NCBI GenBank assembly: GCA_016719755.1
Contig: JADJYM010000016.1
Coordinates: forward strand, 186,001-250,000
Reading direction: 5' to 3'
From: Novosphingobium sp.
GTDB lineage: Bacteria; Pseudomonadota; Alphaproteobacteria; Sphingomonadales; Sphingomonadaceae
DNA length: 64,000 nt
The notes under the pieces are model-generated. The model saw only the letters and a program-made list of their open reading frames with translations, did not search any database and was not told where the DNA came from. The stretch's first letter is position 1. The number at the start of each line of letters is the position of its first letter. Below are positions 19,305 to 27,754 of this stretch, piece after piece. Both the position numbers and the translations under genes were made by a program.

Positions 19305-19817
19305 ATGTACCGCCTGCTGACCATAGCCCTTGGCGCGATCGGCGCGATGAGCCTGCTGGCCGTGGTGCTGGGAGTCGGCGCATCCAGCGAGGATACCGGA
19401 CCCGGCGGCCCTGCCGCCTCAGCAAAAACCTCCGCCCGGTCCGAATCCGCCCAGGCCATGGTCCTGAAGCGGGATGGCAGTGGCCAGTTCAACCTCATCG
19501 CCAGCGCCAATGGCAGCGAGGTGGCGTTCCTCGTCGATACCGGCGCGGACATGGTCGCCCTGACCGAGGCCGAGGCCGAGAACCTGGGCCTGATGCTTGA
19601 CGAAAGCGATTTCGAACCGATGGCGCAGACCGCCTCGGGCGTCGGTTATGGCGCGGCGGTGACGCTCGACGAACTGGTGGTCGCAGGCCAGGAATTCCAC
19701 GATGTCGAAGCGGTGGTGATGCGCGGGCTTTCCACCAACCTGCTGGGCCAGTCGGTGCTGGGCAAGCTTGGCAAGGTCGAGCTCAAGGGCGATTCGATGG
19801 TGATCCACCGGCGTTGA
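19305..19817 (+). CDS. Retropepsin-like aspartic protease (TIGR02281 clan AA)
   Basis: 170 aa. N-terminal membrane anchor (about 4-25), low-complexity linker, then a single aspartic-protease lobe with FLVDTGADMVALTEAEAENLGL (catalytic DTG near residue 79) and LLGQSVLGKLGKVELKGDSMVIHRR at the end. A single lobe must dimerise to form an active site. The anchor puts the domain in the periplasm. Alphaproteobacterial homologues are conserved but uncharacterised. Follows the membrane protein after 24 bp. Confidence 0.85.
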   Translation: MYRLLTIALGAIGAMSLLAVVLGVGASSEDTGPGGPAASAKTSARSESAQAMVLKRDGSGQFNLIASANGSEVAFLVDTGADMVALTEAEAENLGLMLDESDFEPMAQTASGVGYGAAVTLDELVVAGQEFHDVEAVVMRGLSTNLLGQSVLGKLGKVELKGDSMVIHRR

Positions 19818-19849
19818 GGCCTTGTGCGCGCTGGTCTAACGGGCGTGGC

Positions 19850-20335
19850 ATGACCATCACGATCCGCCCCGCCACCCGATCCGATCTGCCGCTGATCGCG
19901 CAGCTGATCCGCGCCCTTGCCGATTATGAGAAGCTTGCGCACGAGGTCCGCTTTGCCGAGGCCGATCTGGCGCGCCACCTGTTTGGCCCGCACCCGAAGG
20001 CCGAGGTCGCGATTGGCGAGCTGGACGGGCAGGCGCAGGGCTTTGCCCTGTTCTTCCACAATTTCTCGACCTTCGAAGGCCTGCCTGGGATCTACCTTGA
20101 AGACCTGTTCGTGCGGCCCGAAGCGCGCGGCGCGGGCCTTGGCAAGGCGCTGCTGACGCATCTTGCGGCGCTGGCGGTAAGGCGCGGCTGCGCGCGGCTC
20201 GAATGGTCGGTGCTCGACTGGAACGAGCCGGCCATCGGCTTCTACCGCAAGCTCGGCGCCCGCTTCATGGACGAGTGGACGGTGATGCGGGTCGATGGCG
20301 AAGCATTGACCCGCATGGGAAAGATCGGGGCATGA
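19850..20335 (+). CDS. GNAT family N-acetyltransferase (diamine-acetyltransferase-like)
   Basis: 161 aa. ITIRPATRSDLPLIAQLIRALADYEKL, AQGFALFFHNFSTFEGLPGIYLEDLFVRPEARGAGLGKALLTHLA and CARLEWSVLDWNEPAIGFYRKLGA match the spermidine/spermine (thialysine) N-acetyltransferase branch of GNATs. It would acetylate small amines using acetyl-CoA. Likely co-transcribed with the protease gene 32 bp upstream. Confidence 0.87.
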   Translation: MTITIRPATRSDLPLIAQLIRALADYEKLAHEVRFAEADLARHLFGPHPKAEVAIGELDGQAQGFALFFHNFSTFEGLPGIYLEDLFVRPEARGAGLGKALLTHLAALAVRRGCARLEWSVLDWNEPAIGFYRKLGARFMDEWTVMRVDGEALTRMGKIGA

Positions 20336-20386
20336 TACTTAATCTCCCTCTTCCCTTTGCCCGGTGATTCGGGTTATCCACAGGAC

Positions 20387-21085
20387 ATGACTGGGGTGAA
20401 CCGGCGCGATCTGATCAAGGGCTCGCTGGCGGCGGGTGCGATGCTTGCCCTGCCGGCGCGCGCGTTTGCGCAGGATTTCCTGCAGGAATTCGACCGTACG
20501 TTCGGGCTGGAGCCGGAAGCGGTTCCGCCGCCTGCCCCCGCCCTGCCCACGGTGGTTGAGCCCAACCCGGCCTATGACCGCAAACTGCTGGAAATCGCCG
20601 CGCGCGAGGTTGAACGCGCGGGCGCCAAGGTCTGGCGGCGCGACATCGTCGGGATCGCCGACTTCGCCCGGCCCTCCACCCTGCCGCGCTTTCATTTCGT
20701 GAACCTTGAAGGCGGCACGATCCGCTCGTTCTACGTCTCGCACGGCCGGGGCTCGGACCGGGAGCATTCGGGCTTCCTGCAGGAATTCTCGAACACGCCG
20801 GGTTCGGAAGCCACCTCGCGCGGGGCCTATCTGACCTGTGAGTGGTACAACGGCAAATACGGCACCTCGATCCGCCTCGAAGGGCTGGATCAGGACAATT
20901 CCAACGCCCTTGACCGCGCGATCGTGATGCATCCGGCTTGGTATGCCTCGCCCGGGCTGATCGCCAGGCAGGGCAAGCTGGGCCGCTCCGAAGGCTGCTT
21001 CGCCATGGCGCCGGACCAGTTCAACGAAGCGCTGTGGAACCTTTCGGGCGGACGCCTGCTCTACGCCGACCGCATCGAGGTTTAG
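20387..21085 (+). CDS. Murein L,D-transpeptidase catalytic-domain protein, Tat-exported
   Basis: 232 aa. The N-terminus MTGVNRRDLIKGSLAAGAMLALPARAFAQ is a twin-arginine signal (RRDLIK, then AFA cut). The mature part has FHFVNLEGGTIRSFYVSHGRGSD, TSRGAYLTCEWYNGKYG, DNSNALDRAIVMHPAWYASP and LGRSEGCFAM, where the histidine of MHP and the cysteine of SEGCF are the YkuD_2 catalytic pair. Such enzymes trim or cross-link peptidoglycan. An alternative GTG start three codons in leaves the Tat motif intact. Convergent with a second, different L,D-transpeptidase gene. Confidence 0.87.
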   Translation: MTGVNRRDLIKGSLAAGAMLALPARAFAQDFLQEFDRTFGLEPEAVPPPAPALPTVVEPNPAYDRKLLEIAAREVERAGAKVWRRDIVGIADFARPSTLPRFHFVNLEGGTIRSFYVSHGRGSDREHSGFLQEFSNTPGSEATSRGAYLTCEWYNGKYGTSIRLEGLDQDNSNALDRAIVMHPAWYASPGLIARQGKLGRSEGCFAMAPDQFNEALWNLSGGRLLYADRIEV

Positions 21086-21100
21086 GGGTTACGGAGTCTT

Positions 21101-21193
21101 TTTCCGCCTGACGGCGGTGCGGACAGGGCATCCGTCCTGACCTGGCCGGGGGAGCGCGCCGGTGTTGCACGAGGCGCGGGCAAAGCCCGCGCC
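21101..21193. repeat. Degenerate copy of the modular palindromic repeat, between convergent genes
   Basis: Contains CCGCC-TGAC-GGCGG (21104-21117), then GCGGACAGGGCATCCG (partial satellite hairpin, stem GGACAGG/CCTGACC with one mismatch), then CCTGGCCGGGGGAG, a fragment of the long arm, and finally a perfect 9-bp stem GGCGCGGGC (21173-21181), loop AAA, GCCCGCGCC (21185-21193). The order GGCGGTGCGGACAGGGCATCCG is that of the flank of the element at 56511-56711 in reverse. The central 36-bp hairpin is deleted. It sits between two convergent transpeptidase genes and may end both transcripts. Confidence 0.6.
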
Positions 21194-21203
21194 GTCCATC
21201 GCA

Positions 21204-22610
21204 TCACAGCGGATTGTCGAGCTTGATCACCTGTTCCGTGGTCTTGCGCTTGCCGTCCCAGGGTTTGCGCGGCGCGGCCAGCGAGGCGAGCACCGGCGCG
21301 TCGCGGCCGTAGATGTCGCGGAAGGTGCCCATCTTGCCGTTGATGTCGGTCGCCATGGTGAAATAGGTCAGGTAGACCGGGAACCGGGTGGTCATCGGCA
21401 CCTTGGTGTACTGCTTCGACAGGAAGATGTCGGTCACTTCCTGCGGGGTCTTGCCTGCGGCCAGGATCGCCATGGTCATGCCCAGTTCCACCGCGCGCTC
21501 GGTGCGGATGCAGCCGTGGCTGTAAGCGCGCACCGCCGTGTTGAACAGCGCCTTGGCCGGAGTGTCATGGAGGTAGATCGCGTGCTCGTTGGGCATGTCG
21601 ATCTTCATCCGCCCCAGCGAATTGCCGTCGCCCGGCTGCTGGACGACATAGATCGTCCCGTCCTTGGTCTTGGTCACCTTGTAATTTTCGCGCGCGGCGC
21701 GGGCCGGATTGGCAAGCAGCGCCGGGCCGAGCCCTTCGCCGACGACGATCGACTGCGGCACGGTCCAGGTCGGGTTGAACACCACGTTCTCGACGATTTC
21801 GGCAAGCTGCGGGGTTGCGGTCTTGCCGGGCTTGCCGACCACCGTGCGGTAAGAACGGATCACTTCGTTATCGACCGTCAGGCGCAGCTGGAACTCGGGC
21901 ACGTTGGTCAGCAGGTAGTACTTGCCAAGATCGCGCTGCAGCCACCGCCAGCGGTCCATGTTAGCGCGGATCAGGGCGCGGCCGGCCTTGTTGGCAACGG
22001 GCGTGCGGGCCAGCATCGCCTTGAGCGCGGCATAGTCGGCATGGGTCGGGGCCAGCCTGGCGATTTCGCCCGCGATATCGCGCGAGGCAAGCGCGCGGGC
22101 CATCACCTCGTGGGTCGGATTCGCCTCGACATCGGGATCGACCACGAACCACTGCACGCGCGCGTCCATCCGGGTGCGGCCATCGCGCATATCCTCGACC
22201 ACCCAGGCGAAGGCCTTGCTGGCCTGGACGTCAAGCGCCGGGCCAGGGCCGGCGGCAATCTCTGCGGCCAGCGCCTTCGGTTCGTAGTCGGCAGGAAACA
22301 GGCCCTCGGCATCAAGGCCCCTGATCACGGCAAGCAGCTGTTCGGCATCGGCCACGGTCCAGGTCATCACCGGCTCGTCGAGCGGCAACTGCGGGGCGAT
22401 CACCGGCACGGCGCTGTCCGTCGCGCTGGCGGTGGGACTGGCCACGGGCACGGCGGCAGGCGGCGTGGCGGTGGCAGTGGGTGCTGGCACTGCCTGCGGC
22501 GCGGCGACGGGCGCGGGCTGGGGCTGCCCGGCGGCAAAAGCGGCGGCCGAAATCAGCCCCAGCCCCAGTGCCGCACCCCATTTCAATCCAGTCCGTCCCA
22601 CGTACTTCAT
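21204..22610 (-). CDS. L,D-transpeptidase (YkuD domain) with scaffold domain
   Basis: 468 aa. Signal peptide (KYVGRTGLKWGAALGLGLISAAAFAAG) and a Pro/Ala-rich linker (25-75). A helical scaffolding domain follows, about 80-240 (YCBB-like, MDRWRWLQRDLGKYYLLTNVPEFQLRL). The YkuD catalytic domain at about 255-430 has the active-site AYSHGCIRTE with catalytic His and Cys. It forms 3-3 cross-links in peptidoglycan or attaches proteins. The start at 22610 excludes 12 unlikely upstream residues. Confidence 0.92.
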   Translation of the reverse strand: MKYVGRTGLKWGAALGLGLISAAAFAAGQPQPAPVAAPQAVPAPTATATPPAAVPVASPTASATDSAVPVIAPQLPLDEPVMTWTVADAEQLLAVIRGLDAEGLFPADYEPKALAAEIAAGPGPALDVQASKAFAWVVEDMRDGRTRMDARVQWFVVDPDVEANPTHEVMARALASRDIAGEIARLAPTHADYAALKAMLARTPVANKAGRALIRANMDRWRWLQRDLGKYYLLTNVPEFQLRLTVDNEVIRSYRTVVGKPGKTATPQLAEIVENVVFNPTWTVPQSIVVGEGLGPALLANPARAARENYKVTKTKDGTIYVVQQPGDGNSLGRMKIDMPNEHAIYLHDTPAKALFNTAVRAYSHGCIRTERAVELGMTMAILAAGKTPQEVTDIFLSKQYTKVPMTTRFPVYLTYFTMATDINGKMGTFRDIYGRDAPVLASLAAPRKPWDGKRKTTEQVIKLDNPL

Positions 22611-22790
22611 CTGCAAACTCCAGCCGATCGGACAGGGCGCTAGCACGCCAAGCCTGTACCCAATATTGCCAACAGCGTCTTATCGCCGCTGGGGCCTTCG
22701 GGTTCAAGCGTGTCGATGGCGCACCTTTGGCCAGTTGCGGCAGGGCGCCCGCCTCTTATATCCTGTGCGGGAAGGGGCGCTGGAGAGACC

Positions 22791-23660
22791 ATGAGCATTG
22801 CCCTGCACATCATCCGTATGCCGCTGGCGTCGATCGCCGCGCTCGCCCTGTCCGGGGCGGCGGCGGCGCAGACTGTGGCCGGTCCGCCGCCGGGCGCCGC
22901 GCCGCCGCCCGAGCGCCACAGCCTGACCATCGGCATCGGCGGCGGGATCGGGCCGGACTACGAAGGCTCGAACGAAACCTCGTTCCAGCCGGGCGGAGTG
23001 GTGCAGGGCCAGCTCGACGGGTTCGATTTCCAGGTGCGCGGCACCAATCTCTACATCGATCTGCTGCGCGATGCGCCGCGCGCGCGCGCCGCGCTGACTT
23101 TCGGCCCGGTGGTGCAGGTCCGGCTGGAGCGGACGGGCAGGATCCGCGACCCCCGCGTCGCCGCGCTGGGGGATCGCAAGACGGCGGTGGAGCTGGGCGC
23201 CTATGCCGGGGTCAGCCAGCGCGGGGTGCTCAACCGCTATGACAGCGTCAGCGCCGAACTGGCGTTTCTGCACGATGTGGCGGGAGCACACGGCAGCTTC
23301 ATCCTGACCCCCAGCCTGTCCTATTCCACGCCGCTATCGCGCCGCACCTTTGCCCGGGCGATCGTTTCGGCGGACTATGTTGGCGAGGGGTACGGGCGCA
23401 CCTATTTCGACGTCACCCCGGCCGGAGCCGCCGCTTCGGGCCTCGCCCCCCATGCGGTGAACGGCGGCGGGTTCAAAAGCGCCGGGCTGACCGGTCTGGT
23501 GGTGCGGGACCTTGGCGGCGATGCGCGCCAGGGCCTGGGGCTGTTCGCGCTGGCGGGCTACAAGCGGCTGCTCGGCCAGTATGCCGACAGCCCGGTGGTC
23601 AAGGATGCGGGCAACGCCAGCCAGGGCTTCGCGGTCGCCGGGCTGACCTACAGCTTCTGA
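22791..23660 (+). CDS. MipA/OmpV family outer-membrane protein
   Basis: 289 aa. Signal peptide (SIALHIIRMPLASIAALALSGAAAAQ), then an outer-membrane beta-barrel with LTIGIGGGIGPDYEGSNETSFQPGG at the start of the mature protein, alternating strands and a terminal aromatic (GLTYSF) as required for BAM insertion. GGAGAG lies just upstream of the start. MipA binds a murein synthase/hydrolase scaffold in E. coli; OmpV is a porin-like protein. A link with the adjacent L,D-transpeptidase is plausible but not proven. Confidence 0.88.
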   Translation: MSIALHIIRMPLASIAALALSGAAAAQTVAGPPPGAAPPPERHSLTIGIGGGIGPDYEGSNETSFQPGGVVQGQLDGFDFQVRGTNLYIDLLRDAPRARAALTFGPVVQVRLERTGRIRDPRVAALGDRKTAVELGAYAGVSQRGVLNRYDSVSAELAFLHDVAGAHGSFILTPSLSYSTPLSRRTFARAIVSADYVGEGYGRTYFDVTPAGAAASGLAPHAVNGGGFKSAGLTGLVVRDLGGDARQGLGLFALAGYKRLLGQYADSPVVKDAGNASQGFAVAGLTYSF

Positions 23661-23678
23661 CGAACGGACGCGGGACCG

Positions 23679-24572
23679 CTAGTTGCGAAGGTCCGGCCGG
23701 TCCGGCCACCACGGCGTGGCTGGCATATCGGCTGAAACCTTCAGCGGAAAATCCGGAGCGCGCTTTTCGAGGAAGGCGCTGACCCCTTCGCGGACATCGC
23801 CGCGCGCGCCCAGCGCGATGTTAAGCGCGGCATCGACCGACAGCGCCCCGCCCGGCCCGTCCTCCGCCGAGAAGTGCCACAGCATCCGCCGGGTCAGCGC
23901 CAGCGCCACCGGCGAGCAGTTGCGCGCAATCTCCAGCGCGAGTTCCCGTGCCCGCGCCTCCAGCGCGTCAGCGGGGACAAGTTCGCTCACCAGCCCCGCC
24001 GCCAGCGCCTCGCTGGCGGGGACCAGCGCGCCGGTCATGCACCATTTCAGCGCGGTGGAGAGGCCCACCAGGCGCGGCAGGAACCACGCCGATCCGGCTT
24101 CGGGCACCAGCCCCCGCCGGGTGAACACGCAGCCGAACTTCGCGCTGTCCGCCGCGATGCGGATGTCGCAGGGCAGGGTCAGGGTCAGCCCCACGCCCGC
24201 CGCCGAGCCATTGAAGGCAACCAGCGAGGGCTTGCGGCAGTTCATCATCGCGGCAACGAAATTGCTGTCGGCGCGGCTGCCGTCAGCGCGCCCATCCAAG
24301 TCTCTGGCGCCGAAGTTCTTCGCGCCCTCGCCGCTTTCGGTGTCGAATGCCCCGGCCCCGGCGGAAACGTCCGCCCCGGCGCAGAACACCCGGCCGGTGG
24401 CGGTCAGCACCACCACCTTCACGCCGTCATCCGCATCGGCCTGCCCGAAGGCGCGGACCAGTTCCGATCCCAGCTCGTTGGTATAGGCGTTGAGCACCTC
24501 CGGGCGGTTGAGCCGGACCCACAGGATCGGCCCTTCCTGCTCGACGATCAGGTTGGCGTAGCCCTGTGCCAT
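23679..24572 (-). CDS. Enoyl-CoA hydratase/isomerase family protein
   Basis: 297 aa. Crotonase fold: VRLNRPEVLNAYTNELGSELVRAF, then VLTATGRVFCAGADVSAG (CoA/oxyanion), KPSLVAFNGSAAGVGLTLTLPCDIRIAADSAKFGCVFTRRGLVPEAGSAWFLPRLVG, with the catalytic glutamate in PEAGS. Hydrates enoyl-CoA esters. Last gene of a three-gene operon: one base separates it from the P450 stop. The C-terminus FPLKVSADMPATPWWPDRPDL is unusual for crotonases but common in catabolic versions. Confidence 0.92.
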   Translation of the reverse strand: MAQGYANLIVEQEGPILWVRLNRPEVLNAYTNELGSELVRAFGQADADDGVKVVVLTATGRVFCAGADVSAGAGAFDTESGEGAKNFGARDLDGRADGSRADSNFVAAMMNCRKPSLVAFNGSAAGVGLTLTLPCDIRIAADSAKFGCVFTRRGLVPEAGSAWFLPRLVGLSTALKWCMTGALVPASEALAAGLVSELVPADALEARARELALEIARNCSPVALALTRRMLWHFSAEDGPGGALSVDAALNIALGARGDVREGVSAFLEKRAPDFPLKVSADMPATPWWPDRPDLRN

Positions 24573-24573
24573 G

Positions 24574-25803
24574 TCAGTCCCGCTCGATCCGCACCGGCAG
24601 GGCGTTGAAGCCGTGGAGGAAGGGGCTGGCCAGCCGGTCCGGCGCGCTCTGGGGCACGATCCGCAAACCGCGCCGGGCAATCTCCGCGATCACCATCGCG
24701 AGCTGGCTTTCCGCGAGCTTCGCGCCCACGCAGCGGTGGATGCCGTGGCCAAAGCCCAGGTGCCGCCGCGCATTCTCGCGGCCCACGTCAAAGCGTTCCG
24801 CATCGGCGAAGACCTTTTCGTCGCGGTTGGCGGAGATGTACCACATCACCACCTTCTCGCCCTTGCGGATCACCTGCCCGCCCAGCTCGGTATCCTCCAG
24901 CGCGGTGCGGCGCATGTGGGTGACGGGCGATTGCCAGCGGATGATTTCCTGCGCGGCATTGGCGGCCAGCGAGGGATCGGCGCGCAGCCGCTCCAGCTCT
25001 TGCGGATAGCGGTGGAAGGCCTCGACCAGCGCGGTCATCGAATTGCGGGTGGTGTCGTTGCCGCCGACGATCAGCAGGGCAATGTTGGCGATCCGCTCCA
25101 TCGGCGAAAGGTTGCCCATCGCCTCGGAATGGACCATGCGGCTCAGCAGGTCGTCGGTCGGCGGCTTGGCTCGGCGGTCCTCCAGTTCGCGGTCGAAGCG
25201 GGCCAGCATCTCGCCCATCTGGACCAGGAACTGGGCGCGGTATTCCTCCGTCAGGTTATCGGCGGAAACGCCGCTCGCCCAGTCGGACCAGCGCTTGATG
25301 TCGCGCCATTCGTCGAACGGCATGTCGAAGAGGATGCACAGCATCCCCAGCGTCTGCGGGATCGACAGGCGCTCCACCCAGTCGAAGGTTTCCCCCACCG
25401 GCAGCGCGTCCATCAGCATTTTCGTTCGCTCGCGCACCTGCGCGTCGAGCTTGACCATCTGGCTGGGCGAAAAGGCCGGGGCGATCACCCGGCGCTGGGC
25501 GGTGTGGATCGGCGGGTCCTGCGCGATGAAGTTGGGAAAGCCCTCGCCGTTCACCGCATCGGCAATGGTGATGTTGCCCATGTCCCAGCGCGAGGAGAAC
25601 ACGTCGTGGCGCAGTTCCACTTCCTGCACCAGATCGTGGGTCACAGCCGACCAATAGGGGCCGAAGGGGCTTTCGGGCCGCCAGGAGAGCGGCATTTCCC
25701 GGCGCAGGTGCGCGAAGGGTTCGCGCCAGGTGTCGTGCACGTAAAGCGCGTCCTCGCTGACGTCATAGGGATTGATCGGGCGGTTCGCGGTGTCGGTCGT
25801 CAT
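24574..25803 (-). CDS. Cytochrome P450, CYP153-like
   Basis: 409 aa. I-helix LLIVGGNDTTRNSMT, K-helix EIIRWQSPVTHMRRTALEDTELGG, and the heme loop LGFGHGIHRCVGAKLAE with the cysteine ligand. The sequence around SPFGPYWSAVTHD, FIAQDPPIHTAQRRVI and LGGQVIRKGEKVVMWYISANRD is close to the CYP153 alkane-hydroxylase group and its relatives. It would hydroxylate a hydrocarbon or isoprenoid. No ferredoxin or ferredoxin reductase gene is adjacent, so electrons must come from elsewhere. Middle gene of the operon FMO to P450 to enoyl-CoA hydratase. Confidence 0.9.
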   Translation of the reverse strand: MTTDTANRPINPYDVSEDALYVHDTWREPFAHLRREMPLSWRPESPFGPYWSAVTHDLVQEVELRHDVFSSRWDMGNITIADAVNGEGFPNFIAQDPPIHTAQRRVIAPAFSPSQMVKLDAQVRERTKMLMDALPVGETFDWVERLSIPQTLGMLCILFDMPFDEWRDIKRWSDWASGVSADNLTEEYRAQFLVQMGEMLARFDRELEDRRAKPPTDDLLSRMVHSEAMGNLSPMERIANIALLIVGGNDTTRNSMTALVEAFHRYPQELERLRADPSLAANAAQEIIRWQSPVTHMRRTALEDTELGGQVIRKGEKVVMWYISANRDEKVFADAERFDVGRENARRHLGFGHGIHRCVGAKLAESQLAMVIAEIARRGLRIVPQSAPDRLASPFLHGFNALPVRIERD

Positions 25804-25806
25804 GGC

Positions 25807-27168
25807 TCAGGCTTTCTCAAGTTCGCGGGCAGGGACCGGCGGGGCGCTGCCCGCCGCTGCGGCGCGTTTCGCGCCCTTTTCCAGTTCCTTCTTCAGCGCG
25901 CGGACATAGTGATCGAAGTCCAGCTGGATCGTGTGGCGCCGCGCGGCGTAGTACTGGCCGGTGTAGTAATCCTCGTCCGCCGTGATGATCCGCTCCATCT
26001 CGGCGGGCTCGGGCGGCAGGTATTTGCCCGCGAGGTAAGCCGCGACCAGCTTTGACTGCTGCTCCGCGAAATTGACCAGCGTGGGGAGCGGCTGGGCCAG
26101 CCCCATGTAGAACAGGTCCGGCACCCCCGGCTTCATGATTCGCTTGTAGAGCGGCGGCGGGCGGTTGTCCGAATCCGCCTTGAAGGCGGGCTCGTCAAAG
26201 AACGGGAACGATATGTCATAGCCCGTGGCCCAGACGATCACGTCGATCTGCTCACGGCTGCCATCGGTGAAGACCACGCCGTCACCGTCGAGCCGCTCGA
26301 CCCCCGGCTTCATCGCGATGTCGCCGGAACCGGCGCGGACCAGGAACTCGCCCGAAACGGTGCCGTGGCTTTCGAACGGGCCGATCTCCGGTTCGGGCAG
26401 GCCATAGTCGCTCATCCGCCCGACCAGCTTCTTGACCATCCGCGCGCCCAGCCACTGGCGCAGGCCCTTGGGCATCCAGGCGGGGGCCGGGTTCTTGTCG
26501 AGCGGCTGACCCTGGTAATACTTGGGGAAGATCCAGACCCCTCGCCGCGCCGAAACGAACAGCTTGCCCGCCATCGGGCGCTGGGAAAGCTCGCTGGCCA
26601 CGTCCATCGCCGAATTGCCCATGCCGACCACCAGCACGCGCTTGCCGATGCAGTCCACCGGCTCGAACGGGGTGCGGTATGCGTGCGAATGGATCTGCGC
26701 GCCGGTGAAAGTCCCGGGATAGTCCGGAATCCGCGCCGCCCAGTGGTGGCCGTTGGCGACGCACAGCGCGTCGTAGTGCTTCACCTCGCCGGTCGAAAGC
26801 TCCACCGTCCAGCCGCCGCCCGCCTTGCGCTGCGCCTTTTCCACCCGCGTGTTGAAGCGGATGTGCGGACGCAGGCCGAAGTGGTCGACATAGTCGTGGA
26901 AGTATTTCAGCAGCAGCGAATGGTGCGGATAGTCCGGCCAGTCGGCGGGCACCGGGTAATCCTCGAAGGCGAGGCGCCATTTCGACGTATCGATATGCAG
27001 GCTCTGGTAGCAGGCCGACATCCCGTTGGGATTGTTGTAGTACCAGGTGCCGCCAATGTCGTCCGACGCCTCGTAGACGTCGAACGGTATCCCGTAATCC
27101 TTCAGCCGCTTGGCGGTGGTGAAGCCGGAACAGCCGGCCCCGATGATGCAGACGCGTGGCAATGCCAT
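25807..27168 (-). CDS. Flavin-containing monooxygenase (FMO)
   Basis: 453 aa. FAD motif VCIIGAGCSGFTTAKRL, GGTWYYNNPNG, the FMO fingerprint FTGAQIHSHAYRTP (FxGxxxHxxxY), then the NADPH motif VLVVGMGNSAMDVASELS. Resembles dimethylaniline-type FMOs; it may act as an S/N-oxygenase or ketone monooxygenase. Start at 27168 follows GGGAGAG. First gene of the operon with P450 and enoyl-CoA hydratase, only three bases from the P450 start. The 16-bp palindrome at 27215 lies about 50 bp upstream. Confidence 0.9.
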   Translation of the reverse strand: MALPRVCIIGAGCSGFTTAKRLKDYGIPFDVYEASDDIGGTWYYNNPNGMSACYQSLHIDTSKWRLAFEDYPVPADWPDYPHHSLLLKYFHDYVDHFGLRPHIRFNTRVEKAQRKAGGGWTVELSTGEVKHYDALCVANGHHWAARIPDYPGTFTGAQIHSHAYRTPFEPVDCIGKRVLVVGMGNSAMDVASELSQRPMAGKLFVSARRGVWIFPKYYQGQPLDKNPAPAWMPKGLRQWLGARMVKKLVGRMSDYGLPEPEIGPFESHGTVSGEFLVRAGSGDIAMKPGVERLDGDGVVFTDGSREQIDVIVWATGYDISFPFFDEPAFKADSDNRPPPLYKRIMKPGVPDLFYMGLAQPLPTLVNFAEQQSKLVAAYLAGKYLPPEPAEMERIITADEDYYTGQYYAARRHTIQLDFDHYVRALKKELEKGAKRAAAAGSAPPVPARELEKA

Positions 27169-27214
27169 CAAACTCTCCCGGAGGCCCGTTTGCCGGGCTT
27201 GGGCGGGAGTATGT

Positions 27215-27230
27215 TTAATCGCGCGATTAA
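27215..27230. promoter_or_regulatory. 16-bp palindromic operator, upstream of the FMO operon
   Basis: TTAATCGCGCGATTAA is a perfect inverted repeat, 47 bp upstream of the FMO start and 119 bp upstream of the divergent membrane-protein gene. Two related sites, matching TTAAnCGnnCGnTTAA, stand before other catabolic genes at 44286 and 46783. TetR-family repressors commonly bind such sites; no regulator gene is nearby. Confidence 0.6.
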
Positions 27231-27348
27231 TGTCCAGCCCGCAGCGCCGAAACAGGCACTTGGCCACTGGACAAGCGCCGCGCCGCGCCTATCACTGGCG
27301 CAAAGACAAGAAATCGTCCCGGGGAGAAACGGGTCGGGAGTTGAGTGA

Positions 27349-27750
27349 ATGGAAGAAATACTGGACGTGACCGGCTGGTCCGCGCTGGTGCTGGGTCTGT
27401 CGGCGCTGTTTGCCGGGATCGGCGCACTGCGCAAGCCGGGCATCTGGCGCACGATGATCGAGGAAGTGGAGCGCTCACCGGCGTTGCAGTTCCTCTGCGG
27501 AATGCTGGAACTGCTGATCGGCACGGCGATCTACCTGCTCAACCCGTGGATCCCCTCCGATGTGCTGACCTGCGTGATCAAGGCGATGGGCGCGGCGATG
27601 ATGCTGGAGGGGCTGGTGATCCTGGGCTTCTGCGACATCTACACCCAGTTCTGGCTGCGCAGCCTGGCCCACCTGCATCGCGGCTGGGCCTTGACCACCA
27701 CGCTGGCCGGACTGGTCCTGGCGGTGCTGGGCGCCTCGCACTTCCACTGA
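27349..27750 (+). CDS. Small integral membrane protein, unknown
   Basis: 133 aa with about four membrane segments (8-28, 42-62, 70-92, 108-128). Two nearly acidic/basic loops: IEEVERSPALQ and IPSDVLTCVI. No known motif. Divergent from the FMO operon across a 180-bp intergenic region that holds the operator palindrome. It ends 4 bp from the convergent SRAP-like gene. Confidence 0.68.
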   Translation: MEEILDVTGWSALVLGLSALFAGIGALRKPGIWRTMIEEVERSPALQFLCGMLELLIGTAIYLLNPWIPSDVLTCVIKAMGAAMMLEGLVILGFCDIYTQFWLRSLAHLHRGWALTTTLAGLVLAVLGASHFH

Positions 27751-27754
27751 ACCG

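Noticed and set aside
20374-20382. A perfect DnaA box (TTATCCACA) before the Tat transpeptidase gene.
   Set aside because: Only one box is found; no second box, AT-rich unwinding region or parA/gidA neighbours. One such 9-mer is about what chance gives in 64 kb.
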